A DNA stretch of 64,000 nt, from the NCBI RefSeq assembly GCF_016469335.1, contig NZ_CP059888.1:3733899-3797898 (forward strand), in the 5' to 3' direction. This stretch comes from Flocculibacter collagenilyticus. GTDB taxonomy: Bacteria; Pseudomonadota; Gammaproteobacteria; Enterobacterales; Alteromonadaceae. The notes below the pieces were generated by a model, which did no database searches, was not told where the DNA came from, and worked only from the letters and a program-made list of their open reading frames with translations. Of the stretch, positions 10,101 through 18,812 are shown in pieces. Numbering within the stretch: the first letter of the stretch is position 1; each line of letters opens with the position of its first letter. A program made the position numbers and the translations under genes.

Positions 10101-13100
10101 TCCGCGTTTTGCGGTGTCTGTGCGTCCGTTGCGGCTGCATTAATGTTAAACACATGCTCACTATGCGCTGTAACAAGTTGCTGCCGAGCATTTTCAATAT
10201 GATATTCAGCTGTACAGTCGTGATAATTAAGCTGAGGACAAAAGTCTGGATTAATCTTTTGAGAGGGTTGATGATCGCGTAATTGTAGCTGCATTTTCAA
10301 TATTGGATGACGTTCAGCCAGTTGCGCTAAGCACGACCCAACTTGTTGTTGTGTAACGTTACCCTGCAACCATATACCGCCGACGATATTGTGCTCTGTG
10401 GTTGCCCCTTTGAGTTGTTCAATAAACCAAATACGATACTGCGAGCTGGATAACGGTGCCGATGTTAATCGCTGAGCGGCTAATGGAGTTAGTGACGATA
10501 CCTTCTCACTATCAGCTTTATGTTCTGAGTTTACACGTATGTGGTTATCTTGGTGTTGCTCAATAACCTTCGCTAATTCAGCTATCGATTGTGCTTTATA
10601 AACCCATTGCGGCTTTACTTGAATATTGTATTGTTGTGCGGCTAAATGCACCATGCGCGCAGCCAGTAAAGAGTGGCCACCAATTGCAAAAAAGTTATCG
10701 GTAATACTGATTGAGTCTCGACCCAATAATTGCTGCCAAATCGTTGCTATTTGCTGCTCTAACTCCGATGTTGGCAGTTGAATACGTGTTGCAGAGTGTT
10801 CCGTACTTTCGGCACTTGCATGTTGGTTAATACTTGGTACAGGCAGTGATTTACGATCTATCTTGCCATTAGGCGTTAATGGCAGCGTATCCAAAACCAT
10901 TATATGTTGCGGCAACATGTAATCTGGCACAAATTCGCTTAATGTCTGGTTTAACTGTAACGGTTCAGCGTAAATCTGGCTGGCTTGCTCGTCGCTTATC
11001 TCTTCTAACGTGATGTACGCGACTAGCTGCTGATCATCCTGTTTGCTCTCCAGCACGGTGACTACGGCTTCTTTCACTAATGCTAATTGCTGCAAGCCTA
11101 CTTCAATTTCACCTAATTCAATACGGAAGCCTCTTAGCTTAACTTGGTAGTCAGTACGCCCTAAAAACTCAAGCTGATGCGCTTCGTTATAACGCACTAA
11201 GTCACCTGTTTTATACAGCTTGCTTCCATTTGGCGTTGCATCAAAATAATTATCAACAAATTTCTCTGCTGTCATCTTAGCCAAACCACGATAACCTTTC
11301 GCCACACCTTCGCCGCCTAAATATAACTCGCCCGGCGCACCAGCAGGCTGAAGTTGACCGCCTTGAGCAACTACATAAGCTTGCGTTTGTGATATCGGCT
11401 GACCTATCGTTGGCGCTTGATTCATAGGTGAAGTAAATTTAGCTACCGTAGAGTAAGTTGTATCTTCTGATGGGCCATAAAGATTATAAACCGCATGAAC
11501 AGACGTGGTGGCTAATATGTGATTAACGACCGACGCGCTTAACGGCTCACCCGCTAAATTAATTACCTGAGTCGATGCAGGAACGGCTCCCTGCTCTAAT
11601 AACACCTTCATTGCTGAAGGCACAGTGTTAATCAAACTAATGTCTATCGTATTATTTGTATAGGTGCTATCGAGTAAGCTTAACGCATCTTTGACAACAA
11701 CACATTGACCACCTGCGGCTAGCGTCACAAAAATCTCAAACACTGACAAATCAAAGTTAAGTGACGTACTCGCCAATACTGCACGCAAATCACTCGGCTT
11801 GAAATATGCTAACGCCCATTCTACCAACGCCAATGCGTTGCGATGCCTTATTTCGACTCCTTTGGGCTTACCCGTTGAGCCAGAGGTATAAATAACATAT
11901 GCCAAATGTTCAGCATTTATTGCCGATAAGCGCTGAGCTAAATCAGTGTTAGTTTGTGCAATAGACTCCGCTAAATGCGACGTCACTGAATTAACATCAT
12001 GCAGTTGAACGTCATCCGTTGCCGTAAATAGTGCTTGATGATGCTGATTGCATATAACATGCATCTTACCGTTATTAACGGCAGCGCAATCATCAATGAT
12101 ATAGGCTAAGCGCTCTTTCGGGTAACTTGGATCAAGTGGAATATAATGTGCGCCCGCTTTCAATATTGCTAACACAGCAATAATCAGATGGCTATCACGA
12201 TCAAGTGATACCCCTACAGCATCACCAAGCTGAACACCGCTCTCAATTAAGTGCCCAGCTAATTGATTTGTTCTTAATTCTAAGTCGGCATAACTTAACT
12301 GCTCATTCACCGCTGACACCGCAATTGCATCAGGGTTTTTCTGTGCTTGCTGCGTCACTAATTCAGTTAAATGCATTGCCGAAGTCGACGCACCTGCCTC
12401 AACCGATTCTAGCTTAGCTGCCGCAGTCACTAATGGCAGCGCACCTACCGATGTTGTTGGCGTATTTAACATTGCATCCAACAACACCGCAAAACTCCCT
12501 ACCATGCGTTGCATTAAAGCAGGTTCAAATAGCCCATCTGCATATAGCCACTTGAGTGCCATGGCATGACCATCATGCTCAACATGTAGCTCCAAATCGA
12601 AACGAATATTCGTTTCTTCAACATCGATAAGCGCTGTATCAAGCCCTTCAAATGCAATCGTTCGCTCAGATACTTCTTGATAATTAAATAGTAGCTGCAC
12701 TAACGGGTGGTAACTTTGGCTGCGCTCTGTGACTAACTGTTCAACAAGTTTACTCAGTGGCACATGTGCGTACTGAGTTGTGGATATATAATCTTGATGT
12801 ACTTGATGTATTAAGTCAGTCACACTTTGCTGAACATCCAGTTCACAACGATTAGCTAACACGTTAGTAAAACAGCCCACCATTGAGTGGGTTTGCTGTA
12901 AATCGCGGCCAGTGTGCGGTACCCCAATCACGATGTCGTCACTATTACTCCAGCGTGACAATAATATGGTATATGCAGCTTGTAATATTGTAGATGGCGT
13001 TACTTTTAATGTGGCTGCGAGTGTTCGCAGTTTTTGATATTGTTGTTCGCTCAGCGTTTCGGTAATGCTGTGCCCCATGCTGGCTTGCTGCGCCACACGC

Positions 13101-16100
13101 GGACCAATAACGGGTAGCGTATGTAATTTAGGAGCGCCCTGCAATTTAGCCTGCCAAAATTCCAAGTCCTTTTGATTAATAGGTAAGCTCGACGCTTGGG
13201 CATAAGCGTAATCGGCATAGGTTAACGCTTCCGTTTCCATACTTACTACTGTTGAAGCGGCTAGTATTGACGGGTCAGCATCAAGAGATAGCGCATAAGA
13301 TGCAGATAAGTCTTGGGCAATAATATTTAACGACCAGCCATCACATATAATATGGTGCAACGTAATCAATAACACATGTTGCGTTGCTTCTGCGTTACCG
13401 CATGTTGGCTCAATGCGTAATAATTTAGCACGCATTAAGCTGCTACTATTAAGCGCGAGTGGCGTTGCCATTTCTTGTGTGACGTGCGCTTGAATGTTCT
13501 GCGCACTTGCTAGCTGGCTTAATTCAAATGGAAAGTTAGCTTGCTCGGAAAAACGTTGGGTAACACCAAGCTCGCTATCAATCAATTGTGTGCGTAACAC
13601 CTTATGGTTTAATGCAACTTGGCGTATCGCCTGCTCCATAGCATGTACATCTAATTGACCTGTCAGCGTTAATGCAATGGTCATATTATATTTTGCGCTT
13701 GGCCCTTGCGCTTGTTCTAATAACCATAATCCCGCTTGCTGTTGCGATAATGGGATGTCTGCATATTGTGGTGCGGCTTCAATAGCCGTGTTATTGATGC
13801 CATGTTGAGGCTGACATTGGCTTGCATCAATAAATGCAGCCATTTCATAAAGTGATGCATGCTGAAATAAGTCAGGTAGCGTCATCGCAATTAAAAATTG
13901 CTCGCCAATACGCGTCAATAAACGAATGGCTAACAATGAATGCCCACCACACGTAAAGAAGTCACTATACCTGCCAAGCTCTTGCACACCTAATACGTCA
14001 GACCAAATGCCAGCGAGCTGTTTTTCTGTTGATGTATGCAATGATTGATTGCTAGTACCCACCGCCATCGGTTTAATTGGCATTGCGGTTAATGCTTTGC
14101 GATCAATTTTTCCGTTGGGCGTAAGTGGCATGCTAGGCAATACGGTGATGATTGTTGGCACCATATAATCTGGCAGTACATTGGCCAATGTGGATAAGAT
14201 CTGCTCTCCCTCAATATCAGCTACTTGCTGGTTTTCTTGAGCATTGTCATCCGCTACAACGTAAGCAATTAATTGTGCATCTTCGTATTCACCATGCACG
14301 ACCACAATCGACTCTTTAATGCTGGGTAAGCGGTTTAGCTGATGCTCAATTTCACCTAACTCAACGCGAAACCCTCGGACTTTTACTTGATGATCTAAGC
14401 GTCCCAGAAACTCAAGTTGACCTAGTGTAGTTAAACGCACTAAATCACCAGTGCGATATGCAATGTGATTGCCTGCGGCCTGACATGGCGCAAACTTTTC
14501 TGCGGTTAATAGCGCGTTATTGCGGTACTGTTTAGCAACACCGGCTCCTGATAAATACAGTTCACCTGGAATGCCTAACGGCTGTATTTGCTCATCTGAA
14601 GCTACAATATATGCTTGCGTATTTGCAATTGGGCAACCAATGCTAGGTGACACTGTAAGAGGCTTATCAAATACGGCAAAGGTTGAATAGGTTGTATCTT
14701 CAGATGGGCCATACAAGTTATACACTTGCTTAACCTTCGTGGTGATTAAAATATCATTAACCACTGTTTTTGCTAAGGCTTCACCCGCTAAATTAACAAC
14801 ACTTACCGATGACGGTATCGCGTTCATTTCAAGCAGTGCTTTCATTGCTGAAGGCACGGTATTAATTAAGCTAAGTTCGATATTGTGACACTGCTGTAAT
14901 GTAGTCGTAAAGTCAGCATCGAGCAGTGCCAATGCATCTTTCACGACAACGCAGCATCCCCCCACACTCAACGGGACAAAGATTTCAAATATCGATAAGT
15001 CAAAATTAAGTGACGTTGAAACTAGCACATTACTGAGCTGCTGTTGGGTATATTGCTGCATTGCCCACTCAACCATTGCCACGGCATTTTGATGAGTGAT
15101 CTCTACCCCTTTAGGTAAACCAGTCGAGCCAGACGTGTATATTACATAAGCAACGTCGTTTGCAGCAATTTGTGGCGCCACAAACGGCCCCGGCATATCA
15201 GCGTCGTTTGTATTTGCCAAAATGTCTGCAACAAGATGTAAACTGACATCATTAAATGTCTTCAGTAAAGCGCGGGTATCCGTTTCGGTCATAACATGTT
15301 GAATATGACTGTCATTGATGATGTGTTGCAAACGACTACTTGGGTAATTTGGATCCAGCGGAATATAAGTCGCGCCTGTTTTCATAATACCTAAAATAGT
15401 ACTCAGCATACTGAGGCCACGCTGCAAACACACCCCTACCGAGGCGCCACTTTTTATACCTTGTGCTTGTAAAAACGCAGCGACCTGATCAGCTTGTTGT
15501 TGTAAATGCTGGTAAGTGAGTTGCTGCTCGTTAAAAACGGCAGCCGTGCTATGTCGGTGCTGTTTAACGGTTTGCTCAAACAAATCTATCAGTGTTGTAT
15601 TGGGATTCAGGGAAATATGTTGGCCATGAGTAAACTGTGTAATGAGTTGCCTTTCACAAGGCGGCACTACCTTTAATTGATTTACGCTAGCATCAGGGTT
15701 TTTAACCATTTGCTCAATGGTAAATTGTAAACGTTTACCAACTAACTCTGCTTCTTGTTCCGTAAAATACGCATGACTGTAATCAAGCTGCAATTCCACC
15801 ATGCCTTCATCACCATAATCCCAAATGGTTAATAGCAGAGGCGTCGTCTCATGGTTATTGCTTAAATATACTAGTTTGGCACGGTGACCATTAAAGTTGA
15901 GTTGGCTATCCAATTTTAAATAATTAAAGCCCACTTCATACAATTCAGATTTATCGGTTAATCCGTCTAATTGTGAAATAACATGGCCCATCGGGAAGCG
16001 TTGGTGCCTAAATGCCTGCTTTTGCTGTAAACCTAACTGTTTGGCCAATTGCAACAACGGCATGTCTCGAGATAATTGAATATTAAGTGGGTTAACACCC

Positions 16101-16978
16101 ACGGATACACCAATAGATGACTTTTCTTGAAACCCTTTACGGTTATGAGACGGAATACCAAAGGTAAAGTGCTCAACTTGATACGTGTTGGCAAAGTAAG
16201 ATGCCGTACATGCTAATAATAACTGCGCCAGCCCTAATTGGTGGGTTTTGCTAAGTGCAACCAGTCCATCAAAGTCCGCTTTATTTAATCGGGTAATCGA
16301 GCGGCCACTAGGTGTTTTTTTCTTTTCAAATTGAGTTTGGTAAAACGGCGTAAATAATTTTTCTCCCAGTTGCGCACAATGCTGGTGCCAAAAGGCTTGG
16401 TCTTTTTCATATTTCGCTGAGGTTAGATATTGCTGCTCTTTTTCAATCGTTTCTAGCCACTTATCATTGCCTTTAGGAATATCTCCGTTATAAAAACAGC
16501 ATAAATCATAGGTCCAATTAGCAAATCCCCAACCGTCCATAATTAAGTGATGTGCTAAACCAATGTAGCGATATTCTTGCTCTGATAGTTTTAATAAATA
16601 CGCTTTAAATAATTCAGACTCGTGTATGTTAATCGGCGTTTCAAACAGCGCCGTTAACCACTCATCAGCCGCTGCCGACGGGTTCTCATGCTGAGAAAAG
16701 TCTATCAGTGGTAAACACGTAGTGCGCTGCTCCGTAATATATTGATATACGTCAGTATCGCCACTTTTTACTCTTACACCAAATGCAGCATAACTTTCCA
16801 CTAGCGTTTTATGCGCAGCTTCTAATTTAGCAATATCTAGCTCGGCTAAAGTCATATAACCACCTATGTTGTACATAGGGTTATTCATGCGGTGCAACTG
16901 ATCGAAATATATATCGCGTTGACTAAGACTTAGCGGATATATCTTTGTTTCCATGAAATTTCTGCCTTTAACACACAT
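7181..16978 (-). CDS. Three-module nonribosomal peptide synthetase (C-A-T)x3
   Basis: 3265 aa with three modules. C1 spans about 12-440 (HHLIMDGWG at 143-151), A1 460-965, T1 Ser1014. C2 spans 1075-1510 (HHIICDGWS 1208), A2 1535-2045, T2 Ser2103. C3 spans 2173-2620 (HHLLIDGWS 2314), A3 2650-3160, T3 Ser3208. No epimerisation or thioesterase domain was seen. By-eye codes of A1 and A2 are identical, DLFNNALTYK, which I recall as Ala/Gly type in cyanobacterial NRPSs. A3 lacks the usual FDxS block; it has VHDPLHRD and reads DPRHFVLRAK, close to the alpha-aminoadipate code of Lys2-type reductases, but no reductase domain follows. C1 is N-terminal with no preceding carrier, so it may acylate the first residue; the acylase in the same operon fits that. 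The tail KNKKKVLL looks like a docking peptide. Met9 (16954) is an alternative start with AAAGG upstream. Confidence 0.95.
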   Translation of the reverse strand: MCVKGRNFMETKIYPLSLSQRDIYFDQLHRMNNPMYNIGGYMTLAELDIAKLEAAHKTLVESYAAFGVRVKSGDTDVYQYITEQRTTCLPLIDFSQHENPSAAADEWLTALFETPINIHESELFKAYLLKLSEQEYRYIGLAHHLIMDGWGFANWTYDLCCFYNGDIPKGNDKWLETIEKEQQYLTSAKYEKDQAFWHQHCAQLGEKLFTPFYQTQFEKKKTPSGRSITRLNKADFDGLVALSKTHQLGLAQLLLACTASYFANTYQVEHFTFGIPSHNRKGFQEKSSIGVSVGVNPLNIQLSRDMPLLQLAKQLGLQQKQAFRHQRFPMGHVISQLDGLTDKSELYEVGFNYLKLDSQLNFNGHRAKLVYLSNNHETTPLLLTIWDYGDEGMVELQLDYSHAYFTEQEAELVGKRLQFTIEQMVKNPDASVNQLKVVPPCERQLITQFTHGQHISLNPNTTLIDLFEQTVKQHRHSTAAVFNEQQLTYQHLQQQADQVAAFLQAQGIKSGASVGVCLQRGLSMLSTILGIMKTGATYIPLDPNYPSSRLQHIINDSHIQHVMTETDTRALLKTFNDVSLHLVADILANTNDADMPGPFVAPQIAANDVAYVIYTSGSTGLPKGVEITHQNAVAMVEWAMQQYTQQQLSNVLVSTSLNFDLSIFEIFVPLSVGGCCVVVKDALALLDADFTTTLQQCHNIELSLINTVPSAMKALLEMNAIPSSVSVVNLAGEALAKTVVNDILITTKVKQVYNLYGPSEDTTYSTFAVFDKPLTVSPSIGCPIANTQAYIVASDEQIQPLGIPGELYLSGAGVAKQYRNNALLTAEKFAPCQAAGNHIAYRTGDLVRLTTLGQLEFLGRLDHQVKVRGFRVELGEIEHQLNRLPSIKESIVVVHGEYEDAQLIAYVVADDNAQENQQVADIEGEQILSTLANVLPDYMVPTIITVLPSMPLTPNGKIDRKALTAMPIKPMAVGTSNQSLHTSTEKQLAGIWSDVLGVQELGRYSDFFTCGGHSLLAIRLLTRIGEQFLIAMTLPDLFQHASLYEMAAFIDASQCQPQHGINNTAIEAAPQYADIPLSQQQAGLWLLEQAQGPSAKYNMTIALTLTGQLDVHAMEQAIRQVALNHKVLRTQLIDSELGVTQRFSEQANFPFELSQLASAQNIQAHVTQEMATPLALNSSSLMRAKLLRIEPTCGNAEATQHVLLITLHHIICDGWSLNIIAQDLSASYALSLDADPSILAASTVVSMETEALTYADYAYAQASSLPINQKDLEFWQAKLQGAPKLHTLPVIGPRVAQQASMGHSITETLSEQQYQKLRTLAATLKVTPSTILQAAYTILLSRWSNSDDIVIGVPHTGRDLQQTHSMVGCFTNVLANRCELDVQQSVTDLIHQVHQDYISTTQYAHVPLSKLVEQLVTERSQSYHPLVQLLFNYQEVSERTIAFEGLDTALIDVEETNIRFDLELHVEHDGHAMALKWLYADGLFEPALMQRMVGSFAVLLDAMLNTPTTSVGALPLVTAAAKLESVEAGASTSAMHLTELVTQQAQKNPDAIAVSAVNEQLSYADLELRTNQLAGHLIESGVQLGDAVGVSLDRDSHLIIAVLAILKAGAHYIPLDPSYPKERLAYIIDDCAAVNNGKMHVICNQHHQALFTATDDVQLHDVNSVTSHLAESIAQTNTDLAQRLSAINAEHLAYVIYTSGSTGKPKGVEIRHRNALALVEWALAYFKPSDLRAVLASTSLNFDLSVFEIFVTLAAGGQCVVVKDALSLLDSTYTNNTIDISLINTVPSAMKVLLEQGAVPASTQVINLAGEPLSASVVNHILATTSVHAVYNLYGPSEDTTYSTVAKFTSPMNQAPTIGQPISQTQAYVVAQGGQLQPAGAPGELYLGGEGVAKGYRGLAKMTAEKFVDNYFDATPNGSKLYKTGDLVRYNEAHQLEFLGRTDYQVKLRGFRIELGEIEVGLQQLALVKEAVVTVLESKQDDQQLVAYITLEEISDEQASQIYAEPLQLNQTLSEFVPDYMLPQHIMVLDTLPLTPNGKIDRKSLPVPSINQHASAESTEHSATRIQLPTSELEQQIATIWQQLLGRDSISITDNFFAIGGHSLLAARMVHLAAQQYNIQVKPQWVYKAQSIAELAKVIEQHQDNHIRVNSEHKADSEKVSSLTPLAAQRLTSAPLSSSQYRIWFIEQLKGATTEHNIVGGIWLQGNVTQQQVGSCLAQLAERHPILKMQLQLRDHQPSQKINPDFCPQLNYHDCTAEYHIENARQQLVTAHSEHVFNINAAATDAQTPQNAELWSALMIQVAPERAFLHFNFHHLLIDGWSLSLFVQDLLQLLNQQQLSAEGERVDYFDYAHWQQQQLASQTMADSLAFWQSYLKGCNDGISLPFDAPTEAELDETEYTITLDNELTVALGELANKHNGSLVNVLHSGLALLLARLTGELDINIGIPVSGRMQSAIAQTVGNFINNLPLRSQLTLQQSFVSLLQQEIENSHQVLAHQDVPFESILEQHEGVRGQGTASTPLFQVFFNMLNLPTINTQDENAAVTADIEISNTAASKFDLTLYVQPVEENDEQSTVIRFNYNTSKFARSSIVMFAQQYVALLQQIIMQPDMPCGAYSLTPSMINQYSDDERLSNVSLPDMAQPLDMPWPGSVTDLIAQQAQTQPNAVAIEHLNRQWTYKEVDNITSGIAQQLQIQGVTAGDTVAIATTRTDLQVCATLAVLKLGAAFVMMSANWPAERSHHIVSMSQAKVIITLDQNGADYAKQLSRGIIVALDAEQLQAYSITAYPDVAYNVQPDDTAYIAFTSGTEGKPKGVKGSHRSLTQFNAWMSQAFNLTHTDRFGMLSGLVHDPLHRDMFTPLMLGATLVVPTQSEFEYDRLGRWLIEQRISVLHLTPSLGALIAQTSATQTISSLHCCFFVGEKLTKAHVSQFKQFAPNMQIVNLYGSTETSRAVGYYVIKSDSHVDDLPDVSPAGVGVKGAQLLVLNDQQQLCGVAELGQIAIRSHGLALGYLHDDALTAQRFMCIAGQQERFYLTGDLGRYDSAGNVICLGRRDRQVKIRGFRVELAELEVACAALPTVSQCVVLADESSGDVKLRLYVVLAADNVAGDEVDEANALINQQQIQSALAQQLPDYMRPDSMTVVAAIPQTENGKVDNHALLALTTTTLEAEADIPPSTPLESQLCQLWSSILGAESVGINRNFFDIGGNSLLMTQLLARLQSDFNVTISYQDFFENASVQAVAAAITHQQAIQQVFAKNKNKKKVLL

Positions 16979-17022
16979 ACTTATTTACCTGTAAACAGGC
17001 TTATTATTCTTTGAAGTACTGT

Positions 17023-17068
17023 TCATCATGTAGTTACTTATACGATTGACGCCATAACTACATGATGA
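17023..17068. promoter_or_regulatory. Perfect 14-bp inverted repeat in the exporter-NRPS gap
   Basis: Arms TCATCATGTAGTTA (17023-17036) and TAACTACATGATGA (17055-17068) are exact reverse complements around an 18-bp spacer. They lie in the only sizeable gap (139 bp) of the NRPS operon, 45 bp upstream of the large NRPS start. No T-run follows on the minus strand, so a simple intrinsic terminator is unlikely. An operator or an mRNA structure that sets NRPS expression relative to the exporter is possible. Confidence 0.5.
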
Positions 17069-17117
17069 TTGACATACCTTACGCTCAGGCTATGTACTTA
17101 TTTAACTGAATACATGA

Positions 17118-18800
17118 CTAAGATACTTTCTGTGCCTTACTGCCATATTCAATATGTGACAACTTACCTTCATTAAGCACAATGGTTTTATCTGCAATAT
17201 CAAAATATCTATCGTCATGACTTATCACCACAATAGCCTTACCTTGCGCTTTTAAGTTAGGCAAAATCTGGTAATAGAACACATCTTTAAACATAGGATC
17301 TTGGTCTGCCGCCCACTCATCAAACAAGTACAATTCATTGTCATCTAAGAACGCAATTAATAAGGCAAGACGTTTACGTTGTCCGTCCGAAAGATGAATG
17401 GTTGAGAAGTTACCATTCTTTACCGTTACCTTATCTTCCAGCTTAAGCTCTTTAAGGTATTGGTTAACAACGTCATCGCTGACTTTTGAATTAACACCTA
17501 AAATACGATCGAATAGATAAAAATCAGTAAAGATTGCGCTCACTCGCTCACGGCAAGATTTTAATGTGTCACTATTTACTTCAGTATTACCAAATAAAAT
17601 ACGACCACCGCTTGGCTGATAATAAAGTGAAATAACTTTAGCTAATGTTGATTTACCAGAGCCATTACCGCCGATTAAGAAGGTAATTTCGCCTTTTTCA
17701 ATTTCAAAGCTCACTGGACCAACCGCGAATTTACGATCTTCGCTATTTGAATACTGATAATGCACATTATCAAACTTAATCGTTTGCCATTTAGGCAGCT
17801 CAGACACTGTTTCATTAATGTCTTCACTCGGAATTTCATCTAATAATGCATTGACTTTGCGCAATGACACCCGCGCTAAAAAGATTTGAGGAATAAAGCT
17901 TAATATCACTGCCACGGGTGCAGTGACATACAGTAGCGCCATGATGGTACCAATTAGCTCTTGTGATGTGATCGAGTGGTAATTAATAAAAATATAAGTC
18001 ACGAAACCAATCACAAAAAAGCTAATTAGATCGCCATAATTCATGGCCGCACGTACAATAGTAAAACCTTTTTTATCAAAATCGAGTACCGTTTTTTCCG
18101 TTTTTAGCAACACATCATTAAAGTAGCTATCAGACTTATTGCCCGCTAACTTAAGTTCTTTTGCACCATAAATTAAGCCACGAATTGCTTCTTGTAGGTC
18201 ATCCATGTGATTACGTGCTTTTGCAAAAAAACGGTTACCAAAAATCATCGGAATTTGATACGTCACCACACCAAAACCAATGGCACTAATCACATACACA
18301 AACACTTTAGAGTTTAAGTACAGTAAGAAACCAAGTGTGCCCATCAGGGTAACAATATTAACCAGTAAATCTGGCAACATTCTTGCGCCCATAACGATGC
18401 GTTGTACATCGGTTGCTATGGTAGCCACTAGCTTAGCTGATCCCATTCTTTCTAGGTCACGAATAGGTGCTTTCATGATTTTACGATAAATATGTTCACG
18501 TAAATCTTTAATCACATCAATCGAAATACGAATTAAGGTGATTTGCGAAATAGAGCGAGCCACTAAAATAAACAAGCAAGTGAAGAAAAACAGTACCGCT
18601 AGTTCGTAATTTTGTACGTCTACCGACAGCACGCTTTGCACGTTTTGATCAACCGCGCTTAACCCTTGCGGATGATCAGCTAAACTCATCATCACAATCG
18701 GAATTAAGAAGGCATAACTAACCCCTGATAACGCCCCCAACACAATGGAGATAAAAACCTTATTAGGTGCTTTTTGGCTAAATGTAGAAAACAGTTTCAT
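17118..18800 (-). CDS. Cyclic-peptide/siderophore-type ABC exporter (SyrD/PvdE family)
   Basis: 560 aa, a half-transporter with the membrane domain N-terminal and the ATPase C-terminal, the usual size for the family. Hydrophobic segments lie near residues 14-36, 66-84, 145-180 and 255-310. The ATPase has Walker A GGNGSGKST, signature LSDGQRKRLAL and Walker B LYLFDEWAADQDP; the last is characteristic of SyrD/PvdE-type transporters of nonribosomal peptides. A homodimer in the inner membrane would export the peptide or its acylated precursor to the periplasm. It starts 12 bp after the acylase gene and precedes the NRPS genes, so all probably form one operon. In pyoverdine synthesis PvdE moves an acylated precursor that the periplasmic acylase PvdQ then deacylates. 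The same logic is plausible here, but no siderophore receptor or hydroxamate gene is visible in the window. Confidence 0.9.
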   Translation of the reverse strand: MKLFSTFSQKAPNKVFISIVLGALSGVSYAFLIPIVMMSLADHPQGLSAVDQNVQSVLSVDVQNYELAVLFFFTCLFILVARSISQITLIRISIDVIKDLREHIYRKIMKAPIRDLERMGSAKLVATIATDVQRIVMGARMLPDLLVNIVTLMGTLGFLLYLNSKVFVYVISAIGFGVVTYQIPMIFGNRFFAKARNHMDDLQEAIRGLIYGAKELKLAGNKSDSYFNDVLLKTEKTVLDFDKKGFTIVRAAMNYGDLISFFVIGFVTYIFINYHSITSQELIGTIMALLYVTAPVAVILSFIPQIFLARVSLRKVNALLDEIPSEDINETVSELPKWQTIKFDNVHYQYSNSEDRKFAVGPVSFEIEKGEITFLIGGNGSGKSTLAKVISLYYQPSGGRILFGNTEVNSDTLKSCRERVSAIFTDFYLFDRILGVNSKVSDDVVNQYLKELKLEDKVTVKNGNFSTIHLSDGQRKRLALLIAFLDDNELYLFDEWAADQDPMFKDVFYYQILPNLKAQGKAIVVISHDDRYFDIADKTIVLNEGKLSHIEYGSKAQKVS

Positions 18801-18812
18801 TGTATTGTACTT

